Positions 28,801 through 36,325 of a stretch of 64,000 nt of DNA are shown here, one piece after another (positions within the stretch are counted from its first letter, which is position 1; each line of letters begins with the position of its first letter). The notes beneath the pieces were generated by a model, which had not been told where the DNA came from, did not search any database, and worked only from the letters and a program-made list of their open reading frames with translations. The translations under genes and the position numbers were made by a program. This stretch comes from Flavobacterium chilense (GTDB taxonomy: Bacteria; Bacteroidota; Bacteroidia; Flavobacteriales; Flavobacteriaceae). The stretch spans positions 62,001 to 126,000 of the forward strand of contig NZ_LSYT01000007.1 of the NCBI RefSeq assembly GCF_001602525.1, written 5' to 3'.

Positions 28801-29025
28801 ATAACTAAATACCAGAATTTGACTTGTTGTTGCTTTGATAGAATACTTACCATCAAAATCAGTTTGTGTTCCGGTTTTTGTTCCTTTAATTAATACACTT
28901 ACACCTGGTAGTGGCATACCTGCATCATCGGTAACAGTTCCCGAGACAGCTCTTTCTTGCGCATAGGTTAATTGCGCGAATAGTACTAGTAATAGTACTA
29001 AAAATCCATTGAACTTTGGTTTCAT
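25810..29025 (-). CDS. SusC/RagA family TonB-linked outer-membrane transporter (locus A)
   Basis: 1071 residues: signal peptide (ending TYAQ), regulatory-like domain (GTVTDDAGMPLPGVSVLIKG), plug (QLEGVVVTTAMGIKREKKS, ALWVIDGVPIDNSN, TALYGSRAANGVVMVTTKKG) and barrel ending GFNLTFKF. First gene of the upstream SusCD operon, 11 bases before its SusD. The N-terminal 100 residues are conserved with locus B while the barrel diverges, which is the usual pattern when ligand specificity changes after duplication. No sigma/anti-sigma pair or hybrid two-component regulator is in view. Confidence 0.95.
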   Translation of the reverse strand: MKPKFNGFLVLLLVLFAQLTYAQERAVSGTVTDDAGMPLPGVSVLIKGTKTGTQTDFDGKYSIKATTSQILVFSYIGMKSQEIAASSSQINTKLSGDAQQLEGVVVTTAMGIKREKKSLGYASQQISGKDVNGGAGSTNVANLLSGKAAGVEVQRNNNFGGSTNVVIRGNKSLTGNNQALWVIDGVPIDNSNSNATSQQVGGGGYDYGNNASDINQEDIESINILKGAAATALYGSRAANGVVMVTTKKGKSNDNKIGFSFSSGFTNGSVDRSTFPKYQDRYGSGYGFGSSFLGTGTPDTVDTSNDASDGDAFDNRLVYQWDAFTPYSPNYGKATPWAAAKNGPITFFKDSQTFVNSISLEKSTERSSLSMTYVNTNQTGILPNSELKKNQLSARFSQKVTDKLTANAYAAVTLQSTVGRNSTGYNDNIMGNFRQWWETNTDVQAQKDVYFASGGQNITWNWADPTSPEGLVPAYWDNPYFTRYQNYSSDDRTRLFSYASLNYDIAPWLSVLGRVSLDTYKQLQEERRAIGSIASGFGLSPVDESSGYQRNDINFQEINYDVMLNFNKKIGEDISINGVIGTNIRRNDRDNVLSSTVGGLVVPGIYALSNSRLDLPFPKEAKISSGVNGIYAQGSVGYLDTYFIDASVRRDVSSTLPDDNNTYVYPAVSGSFLFSNVVKANWLNLGKFRVNYAEVGNDADALQLNNTYTRVSNFQGQPLYTNSLLLPFRSINKNPGLKPERTKSFEVGLETSLLDRRLGFDITYYKTNSVDQIVAAAVSSGSGYTNGLVNGGNIENRGFEIQLNGTPIRTKDFSWEIIVNWSNNRSKVISLPNGLDNLQLGAFQGGVTVNAAPGEAYGALKGTDYVYTNGQPTIDQATGKYMITTSSSNTIGNITPDWIGGVRNKFTYKNLTFGFLIDTQKGGDIFSLDMYYGLASGLYKETAVGDIRENGVLNPGVAPNGTPNTVKTKGGSIANSMGYQAAPNKAFIYDASFVKLREVSITYNFPKRMFENTFLNSASASLVGSNLWIISKNLPYADPESGLSSGNSSRGYSVGSLPTTRDIGFNLTFKF

Positions 29026-29112
29026 TTTCTCAATTATTTTGAATTAGTCCTACAATATTCATAATAATTTGTTAACAAACCTAATCTTATGTTAATGAAT
29101 TTTAGATTTAAG

Positions 29113-30828
29113 TTAAAATTTAACATTATAACAGATATTTAGAATACTGTTATAAAATTTTATTTCGGATTTATTTATGCTGCCATTTGCGATAATTATT
29201 CGCAGAAGCCCATTGTTTGTTAGTAGTCCGAGTCCTACGCCTGCAGAAATTAAGTTGTTGAATTTTCTATTATTTTCTAAAGATGTCTGATCTTGATAAA
29301 ATCCATAATCTATTATGCTATGGAGGTATAAATTTTTAGTAGTTAAATATCTGTATTCTGTCATAAGAATGTTAATATTGTTTCCTTGCAAACTATTTTC
29401 AGTAAAGCCTCTAATTGAATTTAATCCGCCAAAACGAAATAATTCATTCGAAATGTAATTTTTACTTTTTAAATATAGATTTTGTGAGTTGATGTAGATG
29501 AAGTTCTTTTTGTTCAATTCAAAATTGTATGAAAAATTTAAATTCATATATATCTGTTTGCTTGACTCAGCAGTGTTGGGATTATTATTAGTGTTTCTTT
29601 TTCCGTAGCCAATAATTAAATTGAGATAAGTTTTCTTTGGGAAAAGATTGTTAATAGGATCTAATATTTTGTATTCAATATTAGATGTAATATATGAGTT
29701 TTTGTAATCGCTAATAGTTGAATTATTGGTGTTTTGTATATCGCTAGATTCTGTTGATTGATATCCTAGGTATATTTTAGAATTATAGTTTAGATAATAT
29801 CCTAAATCTATTGATGTTTTAGTATTTTGAAAAGTGCTGTCTTGTTTGAATATGTTTAATTGGGCTTTAACTCCTAAAGAAGATTGGAAAATGTATGGAA
29901 TTTCGATTCTGGTATTAAAAGTTTTTTGTTGGTTTCCATCGCTTTTCCAATACAATGAGAATTGTTCACCAGCATGCAAAGTATTTAAAAGAGAGATGTC
30001 AAGGTATCCGTTAAGTGTTGTTTTTTTGTTTTCGCTATTAGAAAAACCAATATATCCGTCAAAAGTATTTGCTTTTCTTTTTTCAATATAGGTGTATATT
30101 TTTGTAGAATCGTTTGTGAATAATATCTCCGGATATTTTGTTTGAGTTACAAATTCAAAAGAATTTATATCATTATATAATTGTTTTATAACTTCTTGAT
30201 TAAAAGTCTTTTTTAGGTATTTTTTGTTTAGTTGTTTTAGGTGGCCTTTTGGGAAAAAATCTTTTTTCTGATCATTTGTTTGATTCAGGACAATGGAATT
30301 AATAGTGCGTTTTTTTTCAGATTTCAGATTTAGATCTGCATAAATTATTAGATTCTTTCGATGGATATTTTCAAGTTTTAACTTGCTTAGAGCGAAACCT
30401 GCTTTTTCTGCGTCTGCTATTTTTTGATTTAAAAAAACTTCTATTTCTTGATATGGAATAACTATGGTATCGTTTTTAACTTTTGAAGGAAAAAAAAAGT
30501 CTGAATTTGTTCCTATATATATATGAATGCTTTTTATTTTGCTTTTTAATTCTATTGTTGAAATAAAAGTGCTGTCATTTATTTTTTGAGTTTCGTATAT
30601 TTTGTTATCCAGATAGCCTCTTTTTGATAATTTTTCTGAAGTGCTTTTTACTTCATCAAATAATGATTTTATGTTGGAGTGATTGTTTGAATAATTCAGG
30701 GAATCAATAATTTGGCTTTCAGATTGATTTGATCCATTTATTTTTAAATGAAAATTTTGCGCATAACAGGAAAGGCTTATGCAAAAAAAGAAGAGATGTA
30801 AAAAAGCTTTCAATGGTAATTGTTTCAT
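29113..30828 (-). CDS. Omp85-superfamily (BamA/TamA-like) outer-membrane protein
   Basis: 571 residues with a signal peptide (ending SCYAQ). The N-terminal third has POTRA-like alternation, and the C-terminal 330 residues form a barrel. The barrel signature FRFGGLNSIRGFTENSL (near residue 463) contains the RGF motif of loop L6 that marks Omp85 proteins. The C-terminus ends ILNICYNVKF with a terminal Phe. It is shorter than BamA (about 800), so it is not the essential BamA but a side branch such as a TamA-like or secretion or assembly factor. Substrate unknown. Codon use is AT-rich even for this window. Confidence 0.8.
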   Translation of the reverse strand: MKQLPLKAFLHLFFFCISLSCYAQNFHLKINGSNQSESQIIDSLNYSNNHSNIKSLFDEVKSTSEKLSKRGYLDNKIYETQKINDSTFISTIELKSKIKSIHIYIGTNSDFFFPSKVKNDTIVIPYQEIEVFLNQKIADAEKAGFALSKLKLENIHRKNLIIYADLNLKSEKKRTINSIVLNQTNDQKKDFFPKGHLKQLNKKYLKKTFNQEVIKQLYNDINSFEFVTQTKYPEILFTNDSTKIYTYIEKRKANTFDGYIGFSNSENKKTTLNGYLDISLLNTLHAGEQFSLYWKSDGNQQKTFNTRIEIPYIFQSSLGVKAQLNIFKQDSTFQNTKTSIDLGYYLNYNSKIYLGYQSTESSDIQNTNNSTISDYKNSYITSNIEYKILDPINNLFPKKTYLNLIIGYGKRNTNNNPNTAESSKQIYMNLNFSYNFELNKKNFIYINSQNLYLKSKNYISNELFRFGGLNSIRGFTENSLQGNNINILMTEYRYLTTKNLYLHSIIDYGFYQDQTSLENNRKFNNLISAGVGLGLLTNNGLLRIIIANGSINKSEIKFYNSILNICYNVKF

Positions 30829-30911
30829 TTATTAAAAGTATTGCAAATATCAATTGTTTATATGTAAAAACATAAGCTTAAATAATGTTGTTGAAAATTA
30901 ATGAATTAACG

Positions 30912-30942
30912 TTTGTATAGTGAAAAATATTTTATACATTTG
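30912..30942 (+). promoter_or_regulatory. Promoter of the rpsL (str) operon
   Basis: TTTG at 30912-30915, 19 bases, then TACATTTG at 30935-30942: a full match to the Bacteroidota -33/-7 promoter. The predicted start near 30948 falls at a short CCCG/CGGG inverted repeat (30947-30961), 47 bases before the rpsL ATG. Confidence 0.8.
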
Positions 30943-30994
30943 CAACCCCGTAAAAAGCGGGAATTTAATATCATATTAATTTTTAGTATTAATT

Positions 30995-31378
30995 ATGCCA
31001 ACAATTCAACAATTAGTAAGAACAGGAAGAACTCAGATAACTAAGAAGAGTAAATCGGTTGCTTTAGATTCTTGTCCTCAAAGAAGAGGGGTTTGTACGC
31101 GTGTTTACACTACTACACCAAAAAAACCAAACTCTGCAATGCGTAAAGTTGCGCGTGTGCGTTTGACAAATGGTAATGAAGTGAATGCTTACATCCCTGG
31201 AGAAGGACACAATTTACAAGAGCACTCGATAGTATTAGTTAGAGGCGGAAGGGTAAAAGATTTACCAGGTGTTAGATATCATATCGTTCGTGGAGCGCTT
31301 GACACGTCAGGTGTTGCAGGAAGAACGCAAAGAAGATCTAAATACGGTGCTAAACGCCCAAAAGAAGCAAAAAAGTAA
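30995..31378 (+). CDS. rpsL: 30S ribosomal protein S12 (uS12)
   Basis: 127 residues. uS12 sits at the decoding centre and checks codon-anticodon pairing. The loop TTPKKPNSAMRK has Lys at 43 and 44, and the RVKDLPGVRYH loop is intact; these are the wild-type residues where streptomycin-resistance changes arise. First gene of the str operon, 24 bases before rpsG. Length and sequence are standard for the phylum. Confidence 0.98.
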   Translation: MPTIQQLVRTGRTQITKKSKSVALDSCPQRRGVCTRVYTTTPKKPNSAMRKVARVRLTNGNEVNAYIPGEGHNLQEHSIVLVRGGRVKDLPGVRYHIVRGALDTSGVAGRTQRRSKYGAKRPKEAKK

Positions 31379-31402
31379 TTTAAAAACTTTTAAGAAAAAG
31401 AC

Positions 31403-31879
31403 ATGAGAAAAAGAGCGGCAAAGAAAAGACCACTTTTACCAGATCCAAGGTTTAACGACCAATTAGTAACGCGTTTTGTGAATAACTTAATGTGGGATGG
31501 TAAGAAATCTACAGCTTTTAAAGTATTTTATGATGCAATTGATATCATTGAATCTAAAAAGCAAAATGATGAGAAAACTTCATTAGAGATCTGGAAAGAT
31601 GCTTTAACAAACGTTATGCCTCACGTAGAAGTACGTAGCCGTAGAGTTGGTGGAGCTACATTTCAAATCCCAATGCAAATTCGTCCAGACAGAAAAATTT
31701 CTATGGCAATGAAGTGGTTAATACTTTATTCAAGAAGAAGAAATGAAAAATCTATGGCACAACGTTTAGCGTCAGAATGTTTAGCTGCTGCTAAAGAAGA
31801 AGGTGCTGCGGTTAAGAAAAGAATGGATACTCACAAAATGGCAGAAGCTAACAAAGCATTCTCTCATTTTAGATTTTAA
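31403..31879 (+). CDS. rpsG: 30S ribosomal protein S7 (uS7)
   Basis: 158 residues. uS7 nucleates folding of the 16S 3' major domain in the head of the small subunit and contacts E-site tRNA. The typical N-terminus RKRAAKKRPLLPDPRF and the central GGATFQIPMQIRPDRK beta-hairpin region are present. It lies 10 bases upstream of fusA, in the same order as in the E. coli str operon, where S7 is the translational regulator. I see no obvious S7-binding structure in the short rpsL-rpsG gap. Confidence 0.98.
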   Translation: MRKRAAKKRPLLPDPRFNDQLVTRFVNNLMWDGKKSTAFKVFYDAIDIIESKKQNDEKTSLEIWKDALTNVMPHVEVRSRRVGGATFQIPMQIRPDRKISMAMKWLILYSRRRNEKSMAQRLASECLAAAKEEGAAVKKRMDTHKMAEANKAFSHFRF

Positions 31880-31889
31880 TTCGTAAGAA

Positions 31890-34046
31890 ATGGCTAGAGA
31901 TTTAAAATATACAAGAAATATCGGAATTGCTGCTCACATTGATGCTGGTAAAACAACAACGACTGAGCGTATTCTTTTTTATACTGGAAAGTCACATAAA
32001 ATTGGTGAGGTGCACGATGGTGCTGCAACAATGGACTGGATGGCTCAAGAGCAGGAAAGAGGTATTACAATTACTTCTGCTGCTACAACTTGTACTTGGA
32101 ATTTTCCAACTGAACAAGGTAAAGCTATTCCAACATCGTTACCGTACCACTTTAATATTATTGATACTCCTGGGCACGTTGACTTTACTGTAGAGGTAAA
32201 CCGTTCTTTACGTGTACTTGATGGTTTGGTTTTCTTATTTAGTGCTGTTGATGGTGTTGAGCCACAGTCAGAAACTAACTGGAGACTTGCTGATCAATAT
32301 AGAGTTCCTCGTATGGGATTCGTTAATAAAATGGACCGTCAAGGTGCTAACTTTTTAGGAGTATGCGGACAGGTTAAAGATATGTTGAAATCGAATGCGG
32401 TTGCAATTACTTTGCCTATTGGTGATGAAGCAGATTTTAAAGGTATTGTTGACTTAGTTAAAAATCAAGCTATTGTATGGCATGATGAAACTCAAGGAGC
32501 TACTTTTGATATCGTTGATATTCCTGCTGATATGGTAGATGAAGTTAGACAATATCGTTCTATTCTTATCGAAGAGATTGCTACTTACGACGAGAATCTT
32601 TTGGATAAATACATGGAAGATGAAAACTCTATTACAGAGGAAGAAATCAACAATGCATTAAGAGCTGCTACTATTGATATGGCAATTATCCCAATGCTTG
32701 CTGGTTCATCTTTCAAAAACAAAGGTGTTCAATTTATGTTGGATGCAGTTTGTAAGTATTTACCATCTCCATTGGATAAAGAAGGTATCGAAGGAATTCA
32801 CCCTGATGATGCTGATTTATTAGAAGAAGATCAAACTAAAATCTTGCGTAAGCCAGATGTTAAGGAGCCATTCGCTGCTTTAGCATTTAAAATTGCTACT
32901 GACCCATTCGTAGGTCGTTTAGCTTTCTTCCGTGCTTACTCTGGGCGTTTAGATGCTGGTTCTTATGTTTTAAATACTCGTTCTGGTAACAAAGAAAGAA
33001 TTTCTCGTATTTACCAAATGCACGCTAATAAGCAAAATCCAATCGAATTTATTGAGGCTGGAGATATTGGTGCTGCTGTTGGATTTAAAGATATTAAAAC
33101 AGGAGATACTCTTTGTGATGAAAAGAATCCAATTATCTTGGAATCTATGAAATTCCCAGATCCTGTAATTGGTATTGCTATTGAGCCGAAAACAAAAGCT
33201 GACGTTGATAAAATGGGTATGGCTTTAGCTAAATTAGCTGAAGAAGATCCAACATTTACAGTTAGAACTGATGAGGCTTCTGGTCAAACTATTATTTCAG
33301 GTATGGGTGAGCTTCACTTAGATATCTTAGTAGATCGTATGAAACGTGAGTTTAAAGTTGAAGTGAACCAAGGTGAGCCTCAAGTTGAGTATAAAGAAGC
33401 GTTTACAAGATCTGCAACACATAGAGAGACTTACAAGAAACAATCTGGAGGTCGTGGTAAATTCGGTGATATCGTATTTACAATTGAGCCTGCTGATGAA
33501 GTTGATGGTAAAGTTCCGGTTGGATTACAATTTATCAATGCTGTAAAAGGTGGTAACGTTCCTAAAGAATATATCCCTGCTGTTGAAAAAGGATTTAGAG
33601 AAGCTATGAAAACGGGTCCATTAGCAGGATATGCTGTGGATAGTTTAAAAGTAACTTTAACTGATGGATCTTTCCACCCTGTGGATTCTGATGCATTATC
33701 TTTTGAGTTGGCTGCAAGAATGGGTTATAAAGAATCTGGACGTGCTGCTGGAGCTGTTATTCTTGAGCCAATCATGAAAATCGAAGTTATTACTCCAGAA
33801 GAAAATATGGGTGATATCGTAGGTGACTTGAACCGTCGTAGAGGTCAGGTTAATGATATGGGTGACAGAAATGGAGCTAAAACTATCAAGGCTGATGTGC
33901 CTTTATCAGAAATGTTTGGTTATGTAACAACATTAAGAACATTGTCTTCTGGTAGAGCAACTTCAACAATGGAGTTTTCTCACTATGCAGAGACGCCTTC
34001 TAATATTTCAGAAGCGGTAATTAAAAAAGCAAAAGGTAACGCTTAA
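31890..34046 (+). CDS. fusA: Elongation factor G
   Basis: 718 residues. The GTPase domain shows G1 AHIDAGKTTT (about 15-24), G2 ERGITITSAATT, G3 DTPGHVDFT and G4 NKMDRQGA. Domains II to V follow, with the domain IV signature FGDIVFTIEPADE and domain V GRRGQVNDMG. EF-G drives tRNA-mRNA translocation and, with RRF, ribosome recycling. Its position in the str operon between rpsG and rpsJ marks it as the main translational EF-G rather than a paralogue. It ends 11 bases before rpsJ. Confidence 0.98.
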   Translation: MARDLKYTRNIGIAAHIDAGKTTTTERILFYTGKSHKIGEVHDGAATMDWMAQEQERGITITSAATTCTWNFPTEQGKAIPTSLPYHFNIIDTPGHVDFTVEVNRSLRVLDGLVFLFSAVDGVEPQSETNWRLADQYRVPRMGFVNKMDRQGANFLGVCGQVKDMLKSNAVAITLPIGDEADFKGIVDLVKNQAIVWHDETQGATFDIVDIPADMVDEVRQYRSILIEEIATYDENLLDKYMEDENSITEEEINNALRAATIDMAIIPMLAGSSFKNKGVQFMLDAVCKYLPSPLDKEGIEGIHPDDADLLEEDQTKILRKPDVKEPFAALAFKIATDPFVGRLAFFRAYSGRLDAGSYVLNTRSGNKERISRIYQMHANKQNPIEFIEAGDIGAAVGFKDIKTGDTLCDEKNPIILESMKFPDPVIGIAIEPKTKADVDKMGMALAKLAEEDPTFTVRTDEASGQTIISGMGELHLDILVDRMKREFKVEVNQGEPQVEYKEAFTRSATHRETYKKQSGGRGKFGDIVFTIEPADEVDGKVPVGLQFINAVKGGNVPKEYIPAVEKGFREAMKTGPLAGYAVDSLKVTLTDGSFHPVDSDALSFELAARMGYKESGRAAGAVILEPIMKIEVITPEENMGDIVGDLNRRRGQVNDMGDRNGAKTIKADVPLSEMFGYVTTLRTLSSGRATSTMEFSHYAETPSNISEAVIKKAKGNA

Positions 34047-34057
34047 TTCTTAAGAAA

Positions 34058-34363
34058 ATGAGTCAAAAAATCAGAATAAAACTAAAATCTTACGATCACA
34101 TGTTGGTAGATAAATCTGCTGAAAAGATCGTAAAAACAGTAAAAACTACTGGGGCAGTTGTAACAGGTCCAATTCCGTTGCCAACTCACAAAAAACTTTT
34201 CACTGTATTACGTTCTCCGCACGTTAACAAAAAAGCGAGAGAGCAATTTGAAGTAATGTCATACAAGAGATTGATTGATATTTATTCATCTTCATCTAAA
34301 ACTATTGATGCTTTAATGAAGCTTGAATTGCCAAGTGGAGTAGAAGTAGAGATAAAAGTATAA
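34058..34363 (+). CDS. rpsJ: 30S ribosomal protein S10 (uS10)
   Basis: 101 residues. uS10 is a head protein that also pairs with NusB in transcription antitermination. Motifs: KIRIKLKSYDHMLVDKSA and GPIPLPTHKKLFTVLRSPH. In E. coli it opens the S10 operon. Here it closes the str unit and is followed directly by a strong terminator, so it is cut off from rplC transcription. Confidence 0.98.
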   Translation: MSQKIRIKLKSYDHMLVDKSAEKIVKTVKTTGAVVTGPIPLPTHKKLFTVLRSPHVNKKAREQFEVMSYKRLIDIYSSSSKTIDALMKLELPSGVEVEIKV

Positions 34364-34384
34364 TTTTTTTATATTTTTTTATAT

Positions 34385-34417
34385 AAAAAGCGAGACAGAA
34401 ATGTCTCGCTTTTTTTT
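34385..34417 (+). terminator. Terminator of the str operon after rpsJ
   Basis: AAAAAGCGAGAC (34385-34396) pairs with GTCTCGCTTTTT (34403-34414) over a 6-base loop, with the T run continuing. It is a strong hairpin. Confidence 0.93.
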
Positions 34418-34669
34418 GTTTTAGAAGGGCGATTTGGATTTGCTTATTTTTTAAATGTTTCATGATTTTTAGGGTCTTTTAAATTTGTGCAAAGCCCTAT
34501 GTTTTAAGGCGGTGCGAAAGTTTTTTGTTTGAATTTTATTAAGTAATTGTTAAGTCTGAATTGTCTAAAGATTAAAAAAAATATTTCAAATTTTGAGATA
34601 TGTAAAGTTGTTTTTGGTGTCATTTTGGAGCTTGGATTTTGATTATGAGCGATTTAATTTTTGTAACTG

Positions 34670-34701
34670 TTTGGTATATTCAATTTTAATATCTACTTTT
34701 G
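34670..34701 (+). promoter_or_regulatory. Promoter of the rplC (S10-type) operon
   Basis: TTTG at 34670-34673, 20 bases, then TACTTTTG at 34694-34701. The predicted start is near 34707, which gives a leader of about 64 bases. Confidence 0.8.
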
Positions 34702-34704
34702 CAC

Positions 34705-34744
34705 TCCCTGTTTGAAAATTTCTGTTATTTTCAAATTGAAGGGA
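34705..34744 (+). promoter_or_regulatory. 5'-terminal hairpin in the rplC leader
   Basis: TCCCT (34705-34709) pairs with AGGGA (34740-34744), and TTTGAAAAT (34711-34719) with ATTTTCAAA (34727-34735). The two helices are separated by an asymmetric internal loop (one base against four) and capped by a 7-base loop. It starts at the predicted transcription start. A candidate r-protein autoregulatory site or mRNA-stabilising hairpin. Confidence 0.5.
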
Positions 34745-34770
34745 ATTTTAGTAATCAATAATTAATATTT

Positions 34771-35388
34771 ATGTCTGGGTTAATTGGTAAAAAAATCGGC
34801 ATGACTAGTATTTTCGACGAAAACGGGAAAAATATTCCTTGTACAGTAATCGAAGCTGGGCCGTGTGTTGTTACCCAAGTCAGAACCAAAGGTGTTGACG
34901 GGTACGAAGCGTTGCAACTTGGTTTCGATGACAAAAACGAGAAACATTCTACTAAAGCGGCTTTAGGTCACTTTAAAAAAGCTGGAACTGTTGCTAAGAA
35001 AAAAGTCGTTGAATTCCAAGATTTTGCAACTGAACAAAAATTAGGAGATCTTATTGATGTTTCTATTTTTGAAGAAGGAGAATTTGTAGATGTACAAGGT
35101 GTGTCTAAAGGTAAAGGTTTTCAGGGTGTTGTTAAGCGTCACGGTTTTGGTGGGGTTGGACAAGCTACTCATGGTCAACATAACCGTTTAAGAGCGCCAG
35201 GTTCTGTGGGAGCTTCTTCTTATCCATCTAGAGTATTCAAAGGAATGCGTATGGCTGGAAGAATGGGAGGAGATAATGTAAAAGTTCAAAACCTTAGAGT
35301 TTTAAAAGTAGTTGCTGAAAAGAACCTGCTTGTTGTTAAAGGGTGTATTCCTGGGCACAAAAACTCTTATGTAATCATTCAGAAGTAA
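34771..35388 (+). CDS. rplC: 50S ribosomal protein L3 (uL3)
   Basis: 205 residues. uL3 starts assembly of the large subunit and reaches toward the peptidyl-transferase centre. Typical elements: GLIGKKIGMTSIFDENG at the start, and the GVGQATHGQHNRLRAPGS loop with the methylatable Gln region. Its TAA stop shares one base with the ATG of rplD (35388), so translational coupling is likely. Confidence 0.98.
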   Translation: MSGLIGKKIGMTSIFDENGKNIPCTVIEAGPCVVTQVRTKGVDGYEALQLGFDDKNEKHSTKAALGHFKKAGTVAKKKVVEFQDFATEQKLGDLIDVSIFEEGEFVDVQGVSKGKGFQGVVKRHGFGGVGQATHGQHNRLRAPGSVGASSYPSRVFKGMRMAGRMGGDNVKVQNLRVLKVVAEKNLLVVKGCIPGHKNSYVIIQK

Positions 35389-36017
35389 TGGAAGTAAAAG
35401 TATTAGATTTCAACGGAAAAGATACTGGTAGAAAAGTTCAACTTTCTGATTCAGTATTCGCAATTGAACCAAACAATCACGCTGTATATCTTGATGTTAG
35501 GCAATATCTTGCTAATCAAAGACAAGGTACTCATAAAGCTAAAGAAAGGGCTGAAGTAACCGGAAGTACACGTAAGATTAAAAAACAAAAAGGAACTGGT
35601 ACAGCTCGTGCGGGAAGTATTAAGAATCCATTGTTTAAAGGTGGTGGAACAATTTTCGGACCAAGACCAAGAAGTTATTCATTTAAATTGAATAAAGGAT
35701 TGAAAAGATTGGCAAGAAAATCAGCTTTCTCGATCAAAGCAAAAGAGTCGAATATTATCGTTCTTGAAGACTTTAATTTTGAAGCGCCAAACACTAAAAA
35801 TTTCATTAACGTTTTGAAAGCTTTAGGGTTAGAAAATAAAAAATCTCTATTTGTGTTGGGAGAGTCAAATAAAAATGTATATTTGTCGTCACGCAATTTG
35901 AAGGCTTCTAATGTCGTAACTAGCTCAGAATTAAGCACTTACGCTATTTTAAACACTAACAATTTAGTGCTTTTAGAAGGTTCTTTGGAGTTAATCGAAG
36001 AAAATTTAAGTAAATAA
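35388..36017 (+). CDS. rplD: 50S ribosomal protein L4 (uL4)
   Basis: 209 residues from the ATG at 35388. An upstream in-frame ATG at 35343 lies inside rplC and would add 15 residues foreign to the family, so it is rejected. uL4 lines the exit tunnel. The tunnel loop GTGTARAGSIKNPLFKGGG is present. In E. coli it represses the S10 operon at transcription and translation; here the candidate target would be the hairpin at 34705. Confidence 0.97.
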   Translation: MEVKVLDFNGKDTGRKVQLSDSVFAIEPNNHAVYLDVRQYLANQRQGTHKAKERAEVTGSTRKIKKQKGTGTARAGSIKNPLFKGGGTIFGPRPRSYSFKLNKGLKRLARKSAFSIKAKESNIIVLEDFNFEAPNTKNFINVLKALGLENKKSLFVLGESNKNVYLSSRNLKASNVVTSSELSTYAILNTNNLVLLEGSLELIEENLSK

Positions 36018-36025
36018 ATAGGAGT

Positions 36026-36316
36026 ATGAGTATCATAATTAGACCTATAGTAACAGAAAAAGTAACCAAAGAAAGTGAAGTTCTAAACCGCTTCGGATTC
36101 GTTGTTGACAAAAAAGCAAACAAAGTTCAGATTAAGAAAGCTGTTGAAGCTGCTTATGGAGTAACTATCGTTTCAGTTAACACAATGAATGTGAGACCAG
36201 ATAGATCTACTAAATACACTAAAAGTGGTTTAATCAGTGGAAAGACAAATGCAATCAAAAAAGCAATTGTTCAAGTACAAGAAGGAGAAACAATTGATTT
36301 TTACAACAATATCTAA
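36026..36316 (+). CDS. rplW: 50S ribosomal protein L23 (uL23)
   Basis: 96 residues. uL23 sits at the mouth of the exit tunnel and docks trigger factor and SRP. The start IIRPIVTEKVTKESE and the central VDKKANKVQIKKAVEAAYGV are characteristic. It follows rplD by 8 bases and precedes rplB by 9. Confidence 0.98.
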   Translation: MSIIIRPIVTEKVTKESEVLNRFGFVVDKKANKVQIKKAVEAAYGVTIVSVNTMNVRPDRSTKYTKSGLISGKTNAIKKAIVQVQEGETIDFYNNI

Positions 36317-36325
36317 GATAGAAAA

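Larger units (their letters stand above)
34364..34770. other. 407-base gap splitting the ribosomal cluster
   Basis: Contents in order: terminator (34385-34417), an AT-rich stretch in which I see no gene, a promoter (34670-34701) and a leader hairpin (34705-34744) before rplC. No tRNA, riboswitch or coding frame is apparent. Confidence 0.7.

Noticed and set aside
19538..29025. Calling the SusCD pairs a polysaccharide utilisation locus
   Set aside because: No glycoside hydrolase, lyase, esterase or dedicated regulator is present, so the ligand may equally be a peptide.
34418..34669. Possible small RNA or gene in the rpsJ-rplC gap
   Set aside because: I found no start-stop frame, tRNA-like fold or promoter-terminator pair in this part.
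35343..35387. Longer start for rplD
   Set aside because: The extra 15 codons lie inside rplC in another frame and do not resemble L4; the ATG at 35388 gives the canonical start.
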